64,000 nt of DNA, taken from Bacteroides sedimenti. Lineage in GTDB: Bacteria > Bacteroidota > Bacteroidia > Bacteroidales > Bacteroidaceae. This document shows, piece after piece, positions 45,429-55,375 of the stretch. A model generated the notes under the pieces. It did no database searches, was not told the DNA's origin, and worked only from the letters and a program-made list of their open reading frames with translations. Every line of letters starts with the position of its first letter. Position 1 is the first letter of the stretch. The stretch covers positions 3,658,001 through 3,722,000 of the forward strand of contig NZ_AP028055.1 in assembly GCF_040365225.1 (NCBI RefSeq). Direction: 5' to 3'. Made by a program: the position numbers and the translations under genes.

Positions 45429-47714
45429 TTAACGTTCTTTTCCGTTCGCAGCAACAATAGCATCAATCACAGCAACAGCTGTAATGTTTACAATGTCGCG
45501 AACAGAGCTTTCGCTATCTGTAAAGTGAATAGGTTTATTTAGACCCATTTGGATAGGGCCAATCAGTTCTGTATCGCACATAGACTGAATTAGCTTATAA
45601 CCAGAGTTGGCAGAGCTAAGATTAGGGAATATCAATGTATTTACATCCTTTCCAAACAGCTTGGTGAATGGATATTTAGCATCACGAAGTGCTTTGTTCA
45701 ATGCAAAGTTTACCTGCATTTCACCGTCAATAGCCAGATCTGGATAGGCATCCTGCATCTTTCTTACAGCTTCATGTACTTTGGCCGGACTTCCTGCAGG
45801 GTCAGAACCGAAGTTTGAATAAGAAAGCATTGCCATTACCGGTGTCTGATTGAAGAAACGAACGGTTTCAGCAGCCAGTTTGGCAATATCAGTCAATGTT
45901 TCTGTGTCCGGGTGACGGTTGATCAATGTATCTGCAAGGAAATATGTTCCTTTCTTTGAATTCAGGATGTGCATTGTACCGAAATGGTTATATCCTTCTT
46001 TTATTCCGATAACTTCTTTAGCAACCTTAATGGTGTTGGTGTATTTTGTGTAGAGACCGGTGATGAAAGCATCAGCTTCGCCTGTTTCTACCATCATCAT
46101 ACCAAAGTAGTTACGTTCGAACATCTTATCGGTTGCTTCATCGTAGTTGGCACCTTCACGAGCACGTTTTTCAGTCAGGATTTGTGCATAACGATCGCGA
46201 CGTTCTGTTTCACGGTCATGACGAAGGTTTACGATTTCAATACCGTCCAGATTCAGATCAAGCTCTTTTGCTGTCTTTTCGATACGTTCTTCGTTACCTA
46301 ATAATATAGGATGACAGATACCTTCATTCTTTGCTTCTACAGCTGCTCTCAACATATTAGGATGTCCGCCTTCTGCAAACACTACCTTTTTAGGATTGCT
46401 GCGTGCCATGTCATACAACTGACTAGTTAGCTGAGATTCGTATCCCATCAGTTCGCGGAGACGTTTCTTGTATGCATCCCAGTCTTCAATTGGTTTGCGG
46501 GCAACTCCTGATTCCATAGCAGCTTTTGCCACTGCCATTGATACTTCAGTGATCAAACGTGGGTCAACTGGTTTCGGAATAAAGTATTCTGGTCCGAATG
46601 TAAGGCTACTTACATTATAAGCTTTGTTTACAACATCCGGAACTGGTTGTTTGGCTAATCCGGCAATTGCTTTTACTGCAGCAAGCTTCATCTCTTCGTT
46701 GATGGCGCATGCACGTGTGTCAAGAGCACCGCGGAAAATATATGGGAAACCGATAACGTTGTTAATCTGGTTAGGATAATCTGAACGTCCGGTTGCCATT
46801 AATACATCAGGGCGTGATGACATTGCATCTTCGTATGATATTTCAGGAACTGGATTTGCAAGAGCAAATACAATTGGGTCTTTTGCCATTGAACGGACCA
46901 TATCCTGTGAAAGCACATTACCTTTTGATAAACCAAGGAATACATCAGCATCTTTAACTGCTTCGGCCAAAGTGTGAATGTCTGTACGAGAAGTTGCAAA
47001 GAACTTTTTAGATTCGTTCAGGTCAGTACGCGAAGTTGATATTACACCTTTACTATCAAGCATCACAATGTTTTCTTTGCGTGCTCCAAGTGCAATGTAT
47101 AATTTGGTGCAGGAGTTGGCAGAAGCACCGGCTCCGTTCACAACGATTTTTACCTCTTCAATCTTCTTTCCAGCCACTTCGAGTGCATTTACCAAACCTG
47201 CACTCGAAATGATTGCAGTTCCGTGTTGGTCATCATGCATTACTGGAATGTCTAGTTCTGCTTTTAAACGAGTTTCAATTTCGAAGCACTCAGGAGCTTT
47301 GATATCTTCAAGGTTGATACCTCCGAAAGTCGGAGCAATAGCTTTCACTGCTTCGATAAACTTTTCGGGATCTTTCTCGTTTACTTCAATATCAAAAACA
47401 TCAATTCCTGCATAAATTTTGAAAAGTAATCCTTTACCTTCCATTACGGGCTTTCCAGCCATAGCACCGATATCTCCAAGACCTAGTACAGCTGTACCAT
47501 TAGAGATTACTGCAACCAGATTTCCTTTTGCAGTATAATCGTAAGCTGTCTGTGGTTCTCTTTCAATTTCTAGACAAGGTTCTGCCACTCCGGGAGAGTA
47601 AGCTAAAGATAAGTCAGTTTGTGTACTGTAGGGTTTGGTAGGAATTACCTCGATTTTTCCGGGCTTACCCTGTGAGTGATAGAGTAGAGCCGCTTCTTTT
47701 GTTATTTTAGCCAT
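45429..47714 (-). CDS. maeB: NADP-dependent malic enzyme, MaeB type with C-terminal phosphotransacetylase-like domain
   Basis: 761 residues. The N-terminal ~425 residues are the malic enzyme (SPGVAEPC, then LEDIKAPECFEIE, MHDDQHGTAI, and the NADP fold VNGAGASANSC). It decarboxylates malate to pyruvate. The C-terminal ~330 residues match phosphotransacetylase (NPKKVVFAEGGHPNMLRAA, GLYTKYTNTIKVAKEVIG, LSYSNFGSDPAG). In E. coli MaeB this part is regulatory (acetyl-CoA responsive) rather than catalytic. Its place next to two glutamate dehydrogenases suits C4/C3 carbon balance, though this is only context. Confidence 0.95.
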   Translation of the reverse strand: MAKITKEAALLYHSQGKPGKIEVIPTKPYSTQTDLSLAYSPGVAEPCLEIEREPQTAYDYTAKGNLVAVISNGTAVLGLGDIGAMAGKPVMEGKGLLFKIYAGIDVFDIEVNEKDPEKFIEAVKAIAPTFGGINLEDIKAPECFEIETRLKAELDIPVMHDDQHGTAIISSAGLVNALEVAGKKIEEVKIVVNGAGASANSCTKLYIALGARKENIVMLDSKGVISTSRTDLNESKKFFATSRTDIHTLAEAVKDADVFLGLSKGNVLSQDMVRSMAKDPIVFALANPVPEISYEDAMSSRPDVLMATGRSDYPNQINNVIGFPYIFRGALDTRACAINEEMKLAAVKAIAGLAKQPVPDVVNKAYNVSSLTFGPEYFIPKPVDPRLITEVSMAVAKAAMESGVARKPIEDWDAYKKRLRELMGYESQLTSQLYDMARSNPKKVVFAEGGHPNMLRAAVEAKNEGICHPILLGNEERIEKTAKELDLNLDGIEIVNLRHDRETERRDRYAQILTEKRAREGANYDEATDKMFERNYFGMMMVETGEADAFITGLYTKYTNTIKVAKEVIGIKEGYNHFGTMHILNSKKGTYFLADTLINRHPDTETLTDIAKLAAETVRFFNQTPVMAMLSYSNFGSDPAGSPAKVHEAVRKMQDAYPDLAIDGEMQVNFALNKALRDAKYPFTKLFGKDVNTLIFPNLSSANSGYKLIQSMCDTELIGPIQMGLNKPIHFTDSESSVRDIVNITAVAVIDAIVAANGKER

Positions 47715-47744
47715 TTTGTTGTGTGATTAATCATATATTCACCA

Positions 47745-47834
47745 CAAAGCTACAAAATAAAGTTGTAAATTGTAGTTTTTTAAATGTCAAATAATACAGA
47801 TTGTTGCAAATAGATTGTAAAATAACTAATTTTG
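47745..47834. promoter_or_regulatory. Divergent -7 boxes for maeB (-) and the thioesterase gene (+)
   Basis: TAGCTTTG on the minus strand at 47752-47745 reads to maeB. TAATTTTG on the plus strand at 47827-47834 reads to the gene at 47854. Both match TAnnTTTG; their -33 boxes are weak. Confidence 0.45.
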
Positions 47835-47853
47835 TAGCCTAAAAAAATAGAAA

Positions 47854-48294
47854 ATGGAAAGATTGATATTTAAACATACGGTTCCTATTCAACTTCGATT
47901 TAATGATTTTGATGCGTTGGGGCATGTTAATAACTCGGTATATTTCTCCTTCTACGATCTGGGAAAAACATTTTATTTTAAAGAAGTAGTTCCTGGCATT
48001 ATTTCAAGCAATGAAGTAGGAGTGGTTATTGCAAACATTCAGGTAAGTTTCTTGTTATCGGTTTATCCGAATGAGAACGTTGCTGTGCAGACTGCAGTTA
48101 CCGAAATAGGAAATAAAAGCTTTAAATTGCTTCAGCAACTGATTGACGTTGATACGAACGAAGTTAAATCAATTTGCCAGACGGTAATGGTTGGTTTTGA
48201 TGCTAAAACAAAAACGACCCGACCGATTTCTGAAGAATGGAGAAAAGCCATAACAGAATTTGAGGATAGGGGAGATCTGAGCAAAGCGGTTTAA
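47854..48294 (+). CDS. Acyl-CoA thioesterase, 4HBT hotdog fold
   Basis: 146 residues, one hotdog domain. The motif IQLRFNDFDALGHVNNSVYFSFYD at the start (Asp and Asn of the catalytic helix) is typical of the 4-hydroxybenzoyl-CoA thioesterase/YbgC family. The enzyme hydrolyses acyl-CoA or acyl-ACP thioesters in the cytoplasm; the chain length cannot be inferred. It is monocistronic, divergent from maeB, and followed by a long gap. Confidence 0.88.
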   Translation: MERLIFKHTVPIQLRFNDFDALGHVNNSVYFSFYDLGKTFYFKEVVPGIISSNEVGVVIANIQVSFLLSVYPNENVAVQTAVTEIGNKSFKLLQQLIDVDTNEVKSICQTVMVGFDAKTKTTRPISEEWRKAITEFEDRGDLSKAV

Positions 48295-49127
48295 CTAATT
48301 GGCACTTTCTGGCACGATCTTAGTTGATTAATAAATAAGGATAGTATCACAACACAGCAGACTACTTTTAACCACTTTAGGATCTGTCCTTACTTCTTTA
48401 GTTCTTGTCAGATAAGTGTTGATATAATTGTTTCTATAAGCATTTTTTCAAACCTAGTGATTTCTATTTCGTTCTTTATTCAACAGAATGCAACTCGCAA
48501 TATTCAGCACTTTCCTGTAAAGACTATTTTTTCTCTTTAAATTAATACAGCTGTTTTATACTTATATTACCATAAATGTGGTAATTAAATCCCATTTGAA
48601 AAGCTAATGGAAAAACCACCAAGTAAATAGCAAGAATCAAAAATCTATGTTATCACAATGTGATTACTCACAGAAAGAATATTTTTCGAAAGACTGGCGT
48701 GTGCAGTATTCACGAACTCACGGTTTATGCTATAAAAACAGGACTTATTGATCCAACTGAATATTATAATATAGATATTAAATGTTTAAATATATAGAAA
48801 TCAGTTAGATGTATTATTTTCGTGGGTTGATTATTTGTTTTATTTGAAAAAAAGATCTGCTTTTTGATATAAATTTGAAGGCTACTCTCCAGTCTGATAG
48901 GTGTTACTTATTATTTCTAATGCAAAAGAGTCATTTTCAACCAATATCGTGGATTAAAAATGACTCTTTTATATTATATCTTTATAAGAAGATTATGAAT
49001 GATAATATAAAACTTTATCATTCGTATCCAGGGTTTTACATCTCATTCTCTTTTTTTATCAACTAGTAAAGCTGATGATTTACAGCAGAAAAAGATGAAC
49101 TTACCATCAAAGGATCTACACTTTCTA
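48295..49127. other. 830-bp gene-free gap
   Basis: AT-rich sequence between the thioesterase and the PLP enzyme. No convincing protein frame, tRNA or known RNA motif was seen. It contains one strong hairpin at 48924-48970. The remainder could hide a small RNA or decayed genes. Confidence 0.5.
48924..48970. terminator. Strong bidirectional terminator-like hairpin
   Basis: AAAAGAGTCATTTT at 48924-48937 pairs perfectly with 48957-48970 around a 19-nt loop. It may end the PLP-enzyme transcript (minus, 158 nt past its stop) or an unrecognised plus-strand RNA. Confidence 0.7.
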
Positions 49128-50306
49128 TTATTTCCCAAATTGTTCTTTGTAGGCTGTTTCCAACTGGCCGAGTGCTTTCTGGAGAATCGAACGTGGGCAG
49201 CCTGCATTCAAACGCATAAATCCAGTTCCCTCTTTACCAAACATTGCTCCGTCGTTTAAAGCCAGATGAGCCTTGTCTACAAAGAAATCTACTAATTCAG
49301 GCTGACTTAATCCTAATTCCTGGCAATCCAGGAAAATGAGATATGAAGCTTGAGGGCGTATTATTTTTATACGCGGCATATTTTTCTGTAAATAGTTATC
49401 TACATAATCAATGTTTTTCTGTATGTAATCAAGGAGCTGATTCAGCCAATCTGTTCCCTGTTCGTAGGCGGCGGCCACAGAGATAAAGGCAAATACATGT
49501 CCTTCCGAAAGTTCGCTGGCACTTAGATAATTATGAAACTTTTTTCTTATCTCGTTATTTTCAATGATGCAATATGAGCTCGATAGTCCCGGCATGTTGA
49601 ATGCTTTGCTGGGTGACATGAAGACAATGGAGTTCAAACGAGCTTTTTCCGAAACTTTGGCAAAAGGAGTATGTTTAAAACCTGGTAAAGTGAGGTCGGC
49701 GTGAATCTCATCAGAGAGAACCAAAGTCCCGTTATCGTAACAAATTTCGGCTATTGCAGACAGCTCCTCTTTACTCCATACTCTTCCTCCCGGATTATGA
49801 GGATTGCAAAGAATAAATAACTTACAACCTTTGATTACCTCTTTGAAGTGTTCCAGATTCATGCGATATTGCCCATTTTCCAGTACCAATGGATTGTAAA
49901 CCACCTCTCGGTTATTATGTTCTGTCACCAGGAAGAAAGGATGATAAACCGGTGTCTGTACCAGGACTTTATCTCCGGGTTTGGTAAAGCAATTCAGCAC
50001 AAATGCAATGCCCGGCACAATTCCAGGGGTAAAACTTATTTGCTCTTTTGAGACGCTCCAGTCGAATCTGTTTAAAAGCCATTTTTCAATAGCGTGGTAA
50101 TATGATACCGGCTTACATGTATATCCCAAAATTCCGTTTTCACATCTTTGTCTGATAGCATCCAGGATAAATGGCGCAGTTCGGAAATCCATATCTGCGA
50201 CCCAAAGTGGCAGTAAGTCGTCCCTTCCCCATCTTGGCTTTACTGCATCTACTTTCAGAGCATCGGTTCCTGCACGATCTATTACCTCATCAAAGTTATA
50301 TTTCAT
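49128..50306 (-). CDS. PLP-dependent aminotransferase/C-S lyase, MalY/PatB type
   Basis: 392 residues, fold type I. The N-terminus DALKVDAVKPRWG...LPLWVADMDF is the hallmark of the MalY/PatB branch, whose members cleave cystathionine or cysteine S-conjugates. FILCNPHNPGGRVW, LSDEIHADL and SPSKAFNMPGL (PLP-binding Lys) are clear, as is the C-terminal MRLNAGCPRS with the substrate arginine. It is 226 nt downstream of the DUF1848 gene on the same strand. A -7 box (TATTTTTG, 50351-50344) suggests its own promoter. Confidence 0.92.
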   Translation of the reverse strand: MKYNFDEVIDRAGTDALKVDAVKPRWGRDDLLPLWVADMDFRTAPFILDAIRQRCENGILGYTCKPVSYYHAIEKWLLNRFDWSVSKEQISFTPGIVPGIAFVLNCFTKPGDKVLVQTPVYHPFFLVTEHNNREVVYNPLVLENGQYRMNLEHFKEVIKGCKLFILCNPHNPGGRVWSKEELSAIAEICYDNGTLVLSDEIHADLTLPGFKHTPFAKVSEKARLNSIVFMSPSKAFNMPGLSSSYCIIENNEIRKKFHNYLSASELSEGHVFAFISVAAAYEQGTDWLNQLLDYIQKNIDYVDNYLQKNMPRIKIIRPQASYLIFLDCQELGLSQPELVDFFVDKAHLALNDGAMFGKEGTGFMRLNAGCPRSILQKALGQLETAYKEQFGK

Positions 50307-50532
50307 AATTTGTTTCTAATTTGTTGTTCATCTTTCAAAAATGCAAAAATACAATTCATTCTTCGTTGAATGAAATAAAACAGGCACAATCTCTGCACCC
50401 TAAAAGGATAAATAATATCTTTCACTGTGAACCGATAAAGATAAGATTCTTTAATCAAATCAAACATAGAATCAAGAGTGAATCTATATTTTATCGAATT
50501 AGTTGTCGGAGTAATTTTATATTATTGCTTGC

Positions 50533-51612
50533 TTATTTAATTTTGATAGAATTGCTCATACAAATAGTGCATTCACTTCCTGACTGGTGGGCATGAAAGT
50601 TCCGTTCAACCAAATCTCTGGATTTGTTCGCATAGCAATAAACACAATGATGCGGGCAGGTATTGTACATCCCGATATCTTTGCTTAAGATGCATCCGCA
50701 AGCTTTACGCTGTCCTTTGTCTTTCAGATTGATTGGACTTTGTGGCAATTCAGGAGGAAACATCTCTTTGGTATCGGGAAGTTTACCTGTTGCCAGAAAA
50801 TACATTAACTCAAGGTCAGATTGAAATATTCGTGCTATTAGCTTTTTATCAATGCAACTGTTATGCTCTATTCCATATTTACTAAGGTCGATGGCTTCTG
50901 CACATGTCGCTATTGAAAGTTCCCAGCCACCTTCTTTCCAGATTCGACGAAGTTTGGCTAATCCTTCACCAATAATATTCATTTGTTTTTCTGCTGGTTC
51001 AGCATTACCAATACTTTCTTTAGTGAAGTCTGTTGTTTCTTGAATCAACTTTGTCTGAACGGTGCGGTAAGTATTTATATCCACAAAACTGATTACCAAT
51101 TTTTCGGTATAACCTTTCAGCTGAACCCCAATATTACGGATTCTCTTCAAGAGTACTTCCGGAGTAATTTGTGAAGTGATAATTATTGGGTCGAACCGCC
51201 AGATTACTCTCTCTTTGCCTATCAATAATGATAATTCTTTGAATGTATAAATACGTTCCTGCAATGAGGGTAAATTGGGCTCGAATCTGTCTTGTTGGTA
51301 GTCGTTTAAGGTGAATTGGAAATAATAATGAATGTTTTGCTTATCCAGCTCATGTAGATAGGGGAGAATGGGTTTCGGATTTTTTGTCCAGAAGACTATA
51401 ACTTTGCATTTTTTGAATGAGACATATACAGGTTTCTGGTTAAAAGGGTTGTGCCATTTAAGATAACCTTTTTTCAGACGGTTAAAGAACCAATCGGCAT
51501 ACCAGGCAGGGATATCAGTCGATCTGCTGGCTGAGATGATAACGGGAGCAAGTGCTTCCACCTGTTCACCGTTATCAGTTGTAATCTTTATTTTATCATG
51601 CCAAACTCTCAT
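50533..51612 (-). CDS. DUF1848 family protein with a C-terminal cysteine cluster
   Basis: 359 residues, no signal peptide. The N-terminal half carries PVIISASRSTDIPAWYADWF and FWTKNPKP motifs, typical of DUF1848. The C-terminal 60 residues hold several cysteines including CGCILSKDIGMYNTCPHHC followed by VYCYAN. The CPHHCVYC (CX3CX2C) resembles a radical-SAM [4Fe-4S] loop, but placed near the C-terminus. Function unknown. It lies 5 nt downstream of the GH3 gene on the same strand, so it is probably transcribed with the Sus-locus enzymes, although nothing in it suggests a glycan role. Confidence 0.8.
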   Translation of the reverse strand: MRVWHDKIKITTDNGEQVEALAPVIISASRSTDIPAWYADWFFNRLKKGYLKWHNPFNQKPVYVSFKKCKVIVFWTKNPKPILPYLHELDKQNIHYYFQFTLNDYQQDRFEPNLPSLQERIYTFKELSLLIGKERVIWRFDPIIITSQITPEVLLKRIRNIGVQLKGYTEKLVISFVDINTYRTVQTKLIQETTDFTKESIGNAEPAEKQMNIIGEGLAKLRRIWKEGGWELSIATCAEAIDLSKYGIEHNSCIDKKLIARIFQSDLELMYFLATGKLPDTKEMFPPELPQSPINLKDKGQRKACGCILSKDIGMYNTCPHHCVYCYANKSRDLVERNFHAHQSGSECTICMSNSIKIK

Positions 51613-51617
51613 TCATT

Positions 51618-53954
51618 CTATTTCAGTTCAATCTTATCCTTTAGCCTGATGTCGTTGCTGGCTGCTCCAAGCATTACAGTGAAGGTTCCTGGTTCTGCAA
51701 CAAACTCCATTTGCTGGTTATACAGAGAAAGATCTTCCTTGGTCAGCTCAAATTCAATTTTCCGGGTTTCTCCTTTATCCAGATGAATCCGTTTGAATTT
51801 TTTCAGCATAATTTCCGGAGTGATTATTGAACTAACGTCGTCTTTGAGGTAAAGCTGTACCACCTCATCTCCTTCACGATTCCCTTTGTTTTTAATCTCA
51901 CAGGAGATTATAAAGCTATCCTTTCCTGTTTTTTTGCACTTCATGCCCGAATACTCAAATGTAGTATAGCTAAGTCCATATCCGAAACTGTAAAGTGGTG
52001 AGCTTGTTCCTTCAACATATTCATTCTGTTTCCCAAGTGAATAGTATACAGGCAGTTGTCCCACTGATCTTGGGATAGAAACCGGTAGTCGGCCTGCCGG
52101 GTTATAATCTCCGAACAGAACTTCTGCGATGGCTTTTCCTCCTTCTTGTCCAGGATACCATGCTGTAAGCAGAGCATTTGCTTTCTCTGCAGCAGTATTC
52201 ATATTGAGCGGTCTGCCCTGTATATAAATAACAACCAATTGTTTCCCTGTTTTCAGCATAGCCTGAAGAAGTTTTTCCTGATCGCCTAGTAAATCAAGCG
52301 ATGAACGGTCGTATCCTTCGCCTGATTCCATATCTGAAAGGAGTTTCTCTTTCTGAGCGGAAACGGTTGCAGCTCCAGTCTCTTTGAATTCTGTAGAAAA
52401 ATCGCGAGCACTAGATCCTCCGAGTACTAACACAATTGCGTCGGACTGATTTGCCGCCTTTACAGCTGCTGGTATATCACTTTGAGTGGTATCCCGTATA
52501 GCGCAGCCTTTGGCATAATTTATCTTCGTTTTGGCTGATACAGATTCCTTAATTCCATCTAGTACTGTTTTGATATTATCTCTTTCTTGAGGTGCTGTAT
52601 AATCGCCAAGCTGATTATAGATATTATCAGCATTCGGACCAATTACCGCTATACTTTTGATGGACTTCTCTAATGGAAGAATATTATCGTTCTTTAGAAG
52701 AACAATGCTTTCTCTGGCTACTTTTAATGCAACAGTCTTGTTATTTTCACACCGAACCAGCTTTGCTGCATCAGTTGGCTTGACATATGGGTTTTCAAAA
52801 AGGCCTGCTTCATACTTTAATCTCAATACATGACTAACAGCACTGTCAATATCAGCAAGAGAAATTAACTTCTCCTGTAGTGCATTTTCAAGGTTTTTAC
52901 CATAAGCATTGCCCCCTAAATCGACATCGGTGCCAGCTTTAAGAGAGGCTGCTGCCGCTTCTTTTACATTGGCAACTATTCGGTGTCCCCGCACTCCTTC
53001 AATACTACCGAGGTCAGAAAATACAAATCCATTGAATCCCCACTGTTTTCTGAGAATATCTTTCAATAGATAACGGTTCGAGGTGCTAGGAACTCCGTCA
53101 ATAGAATTATAAGATGTCATCACGGTTTTTGCACCAGCCTTTACTGCCATCTTGAAAGGAGGCAGCATTTCAGAAAATAGCTGATGCATTCCAATCTGAG
53201 CAGGGTTACCATTATGTCCACCTAACGGGATGCCATATCCGGCAAAATGCTTTAATGTAGAATAGAATTTATATTTTCCTGCATTGTCCTTCACTTGCAA
53301 TCCCTGTACAAATGCACTTCCAAGTATTCCGGTCAAGACAGGATCTTCTCCGAAAGTCTCTTCCATCCTTGACCATCGAGGTTCACGAGCTACATCAAGT
53401 ATTGGCCCATAGCCGATATTTCCTCCCATCGACCAACATTCCTGCGCAATAACCCTTCCCATCTCTTCTATCAAATCTACATTCCAGGTGCTGGCTTGTC
53501 CTATGGAAGTGGGGAAAACGGTTGTGCCGATGGCCATATGTCCGTGAGCGCATTCTTCAGCAAATAGAATCGGGATACCCAGTCGGGTCTTTTCCATTGC
53601 GTATTTTTGAAGTGAATTAATGGCTTCTGCTGATTGTTTTGGAGAAAGGCCTGTTATCAACGTTTTTTGAGTCCATGGATCGGCTCTTAATGTTGCCCAG
53701 AAAGAACCAATAGGACGGTTGTTCATCAGATTTTTAAATTTTTCTGCTGGAACAACACCTTTATCCGTTTTTAAATACATTTCCCAACCAAGAGGACAAC
53801 ATAGCTGACCAATTTTTTCGTTCAGCGTCATTAATGAAAGTAGGTTGCTTATTCTCTCTTCAACAGGCGCTTTCGCATTTTTATATACAGGTTGTCCTTG
53901 AAGCCGAAAAGATATCAACAGTACAGAACAAATTATAATGAGATACTTGGTCAT
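51618..53954 (-). CDS. Exported GH3 beta-glycosidase (BglX-like)
   Basis: 778 residues with a signal peptide (about 1-20). GH3 enzymes remove non-reducing beta-linked sugars by a retaining mechanism. The substrate-binding KHFAGYG (Lys235-His236) and the nucleophile Asp314 (GFVFSDLGSIEG) are clear. The second alpha/beta domain and a C-terminal fibronectin III-like domain (YSFGYGLSYTTFEYSG onward) complete the BglX layout. Beta-glucosidase is a common activity, but beta-xylosidase and others occur in this branch. It is 1 nt from the GH29 gene, in one operon. Confidence 0.93.
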   Translation of the reverse strand: MTKYLIIICSVLLISFRLQGQPVYKNAKAPVEERISNLLSLMTLNEKIGQLCCPLGWEMYLKTDKGVVPAEKFKNLMNNRPIGSFWATLRADPWTQKTLITGLSPKQSAEAINSLQKYAMEKTRLGIPILFAEECAHGHMAIGTTVFPTSIGQASTWNVDLIEEMGRVIAQECWSMGGNIGYGPILDVAREPRWSRMEETFGEDPVLTGILGSAFVQGLQVKDNAGKYKFYSTLKHFAGYGIPLGGHNGNPAQIGMHQLFSEMLPPFKMAVKAGAKTVMTSYNSIDGVPSTSNRYLLKDILRKQWGFNGFVFSDLGSIEGVRGHRIVANVKEAAAASLKAGTDVDLGGNAYGKNLENALQEKLISLADIDSAVSHVLRLKYEAGLFENPYVKPTDAAKLVRCENNKTVALKVARESIVLLKNDNILPLEKSIKSIAVIGPNADNIYNQLGDYTAPQERDNIKTVLDGIKESVSAKTKINYAKGCAIRDTTQSDIPAAVKAANQSDAIVLVLGGSSARDFSTEFKETGAATVSAQKEKLLSDMESGEGYDRSSLDLLGDQEKLLQAMLKTGKQLVVIYIQGRPLNMNTAAEKANALLTAWYPGQEGGKAIAEVLFGDYNPAGRLPVSIPRSVGQLPVYYSLGKQNEYVEGTSSPLYSFGYGLSYTTFEYSGMKCKKTGKDSFIISCEIKNKGNREGDEVVQLYLKDDVSSIITPEIMLKKFKRIHLDKGETRKIEFELTKEDLSLYNQQMEFVAEPGTFTVMLGAASNDIRLKDKIELK

Positions 53955-53955
53955 C

Positions 53956-55374
53956 TTATTTCTTTATTTTAAATGAAAACACTAATGGCTTTTTGTCATA
54001 TTTAGAAAGGCGTGGTAATTGCACTTTAACCTTATCTCCTTCTTGAGTCCATTTCACCTTCTTTCCAGTATGTAGCAATGTAATAGCAGTTCCTTTCACA
54101 GGAATATTTTTTTCCCACTCGATGCTTTCAGGAAGTGGGTTATTTTGTCCCTGAATATAAAGTGCATAAAGTGTCTTTCCATCTTTACTAGCTGTGAACC
54201 AGATATCATTGTTTTTATTCTTGTAAACAGGTGTGATGCGTGTGTTATAGATACCTTCACCATTTATTTTTAACCATTGCCCAATCTCTTTGAGAATAAC
54301 CTCTACCTCTGGCTGAATGAGTCCTTTCGGAGTCGGTCCTACTCCTAATAAGAGATTCCCTCCTTTTGCAACCACCTCAATCAGATCGGTAATGACTGCA
54401 TTGGCTGTTTTGAATTTAGCATTTGGCGTCCATCCCCAGTCAGGACTTAGAGGCATGCAACTTTCCCAGGGGTAGGGTAGTTGCTGATCCGGAATTGAAC
54501 GTTCCGGAGTTTGATAATTTTCATATTTTCCATGAATGGTTCTATCTACGATCAGTAGGTCAGTTTGATGAGAACGTGCCATTTTTGCGATAGATTCCAT
54601 TTTTATGTCTTGTCGGGGAGCAGCTACCCATCCACCATCTAACCAGAGAATATCAATTTTACCATAATTACTCATCAATTCTTCAATCTGGTTATAAGTG
54701 AACTTCTGAAATGCCTTCCATTGTTCAGGATGTCTGTTAATGTTATAATTTACATTTCTGTTAGGTGTAGCATATCTTGGCCACCAATAATATTCACAGT
54801 GCCAATCAGGTTTTGAGAAATAGGCTCCGATCATAAAATCTTTTTTTCGGAATGCATCGAATACATATTTAGCAACATCAGCTTTAGGGTTATCTTTGAA
54901 TGCACTATTCATGATTGAAAAATTTGTTTGCTTGGTATTAAACAAATTAAATCCGTCATGATGTTTAGTTGTGAAAATCATATATTTCATTCCACCAGCT
55001 TTGATCACCTCTGCCCATTGTTCCGGATTGAAATCAGTTGGATTAAACTTATCAATCAGTTTGTAATATGCTTTTTTGTAATCCTCATAAGCTATTGTGC
55101 TATCTCTTGGTATCCAGTCTACATCCTCAGAACAGATGGACCATGACTCTACAATACCAGGAATTGAGTACAACCCCCAATGAAAAAGGACACCAAATTT
55201 CATGTCTTGCCATTTGTCTAATTGGTTTAGAACATTCTTCTCTTCAGGCCATTGATACTCGGTTGAACGTTGATGAACGAATCCTTGCTGAGCTTGCAAC
55301 TTGATGGATGGCGATAACAGCAATAAACCAGCGGTAAAAAAAACGGTTCTAATTAATATATCTTTTTTCTTCAT
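53956..55374 (-). CDS. Exported GH29 alpha-L-fucosidase-like enzyme of the Sus locus
   Basis: 472 residues with an N-terminal signal (about 1-29). The GH29 barrel is seen in FGVLFHWGLYSIPGIVESW, YMIFTTKHHDGFNLF and IDILWLDGGWV, with Asp246 as expected nucleophile. A C-terminal beta domain follows. It lies 1 nt after the exported hypothetical and 1 nt before the GH3 gene, so the three are tightly coupled. Substrate choice within GH29 (fucose or a related L-sugar) is not evident. With GH3 it suggests removal of a fucosyl cap before a beta-linked residue. Confidence 0.92.
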   Translation of the reverse strand: MKKKDILIRTVFFTAGLLLLSPSIKLQAQQGFVHQRSTEYQWPEEKNVLNQLDKWQDMKFGVLFHWGLYSIPGIVESWSICSEDVDWIPRDSTIAYEDYKKAYYKLIDKFNPTDFNPEQWAEVIKAGGMKYMIFTTKHHDGFNLFNTKQTNFSIMNSAFKDNPKADVAKYVFDAFRKKDFMIGAYFSKPDWHCEYYWWPRYATPNRNVNYNINRHPEQWKAFQKFTYNQIEELMSNYGKIDILWLDGGWVAAPRQDIKMESIAKMARSHQTDLLIVDRTIHGKYENYQTPERSIPDQQLPYPWESCMPLSPDWGWTPNAKFKTANAVITDLIEVVAKGGNLLLGVGPTPKGLIQPEVEVILKEIGQWLKINGEGIYNTRITPVYKNKNNDIWFTASKDGKTLYALYIQGQNNPLPESIEWEKNIPVKGTAITLLHTGKKVKWTQEGDKVKVQLPRLSKYDKKPLVFSFKIKK

Positions 55375-55375
55375 A

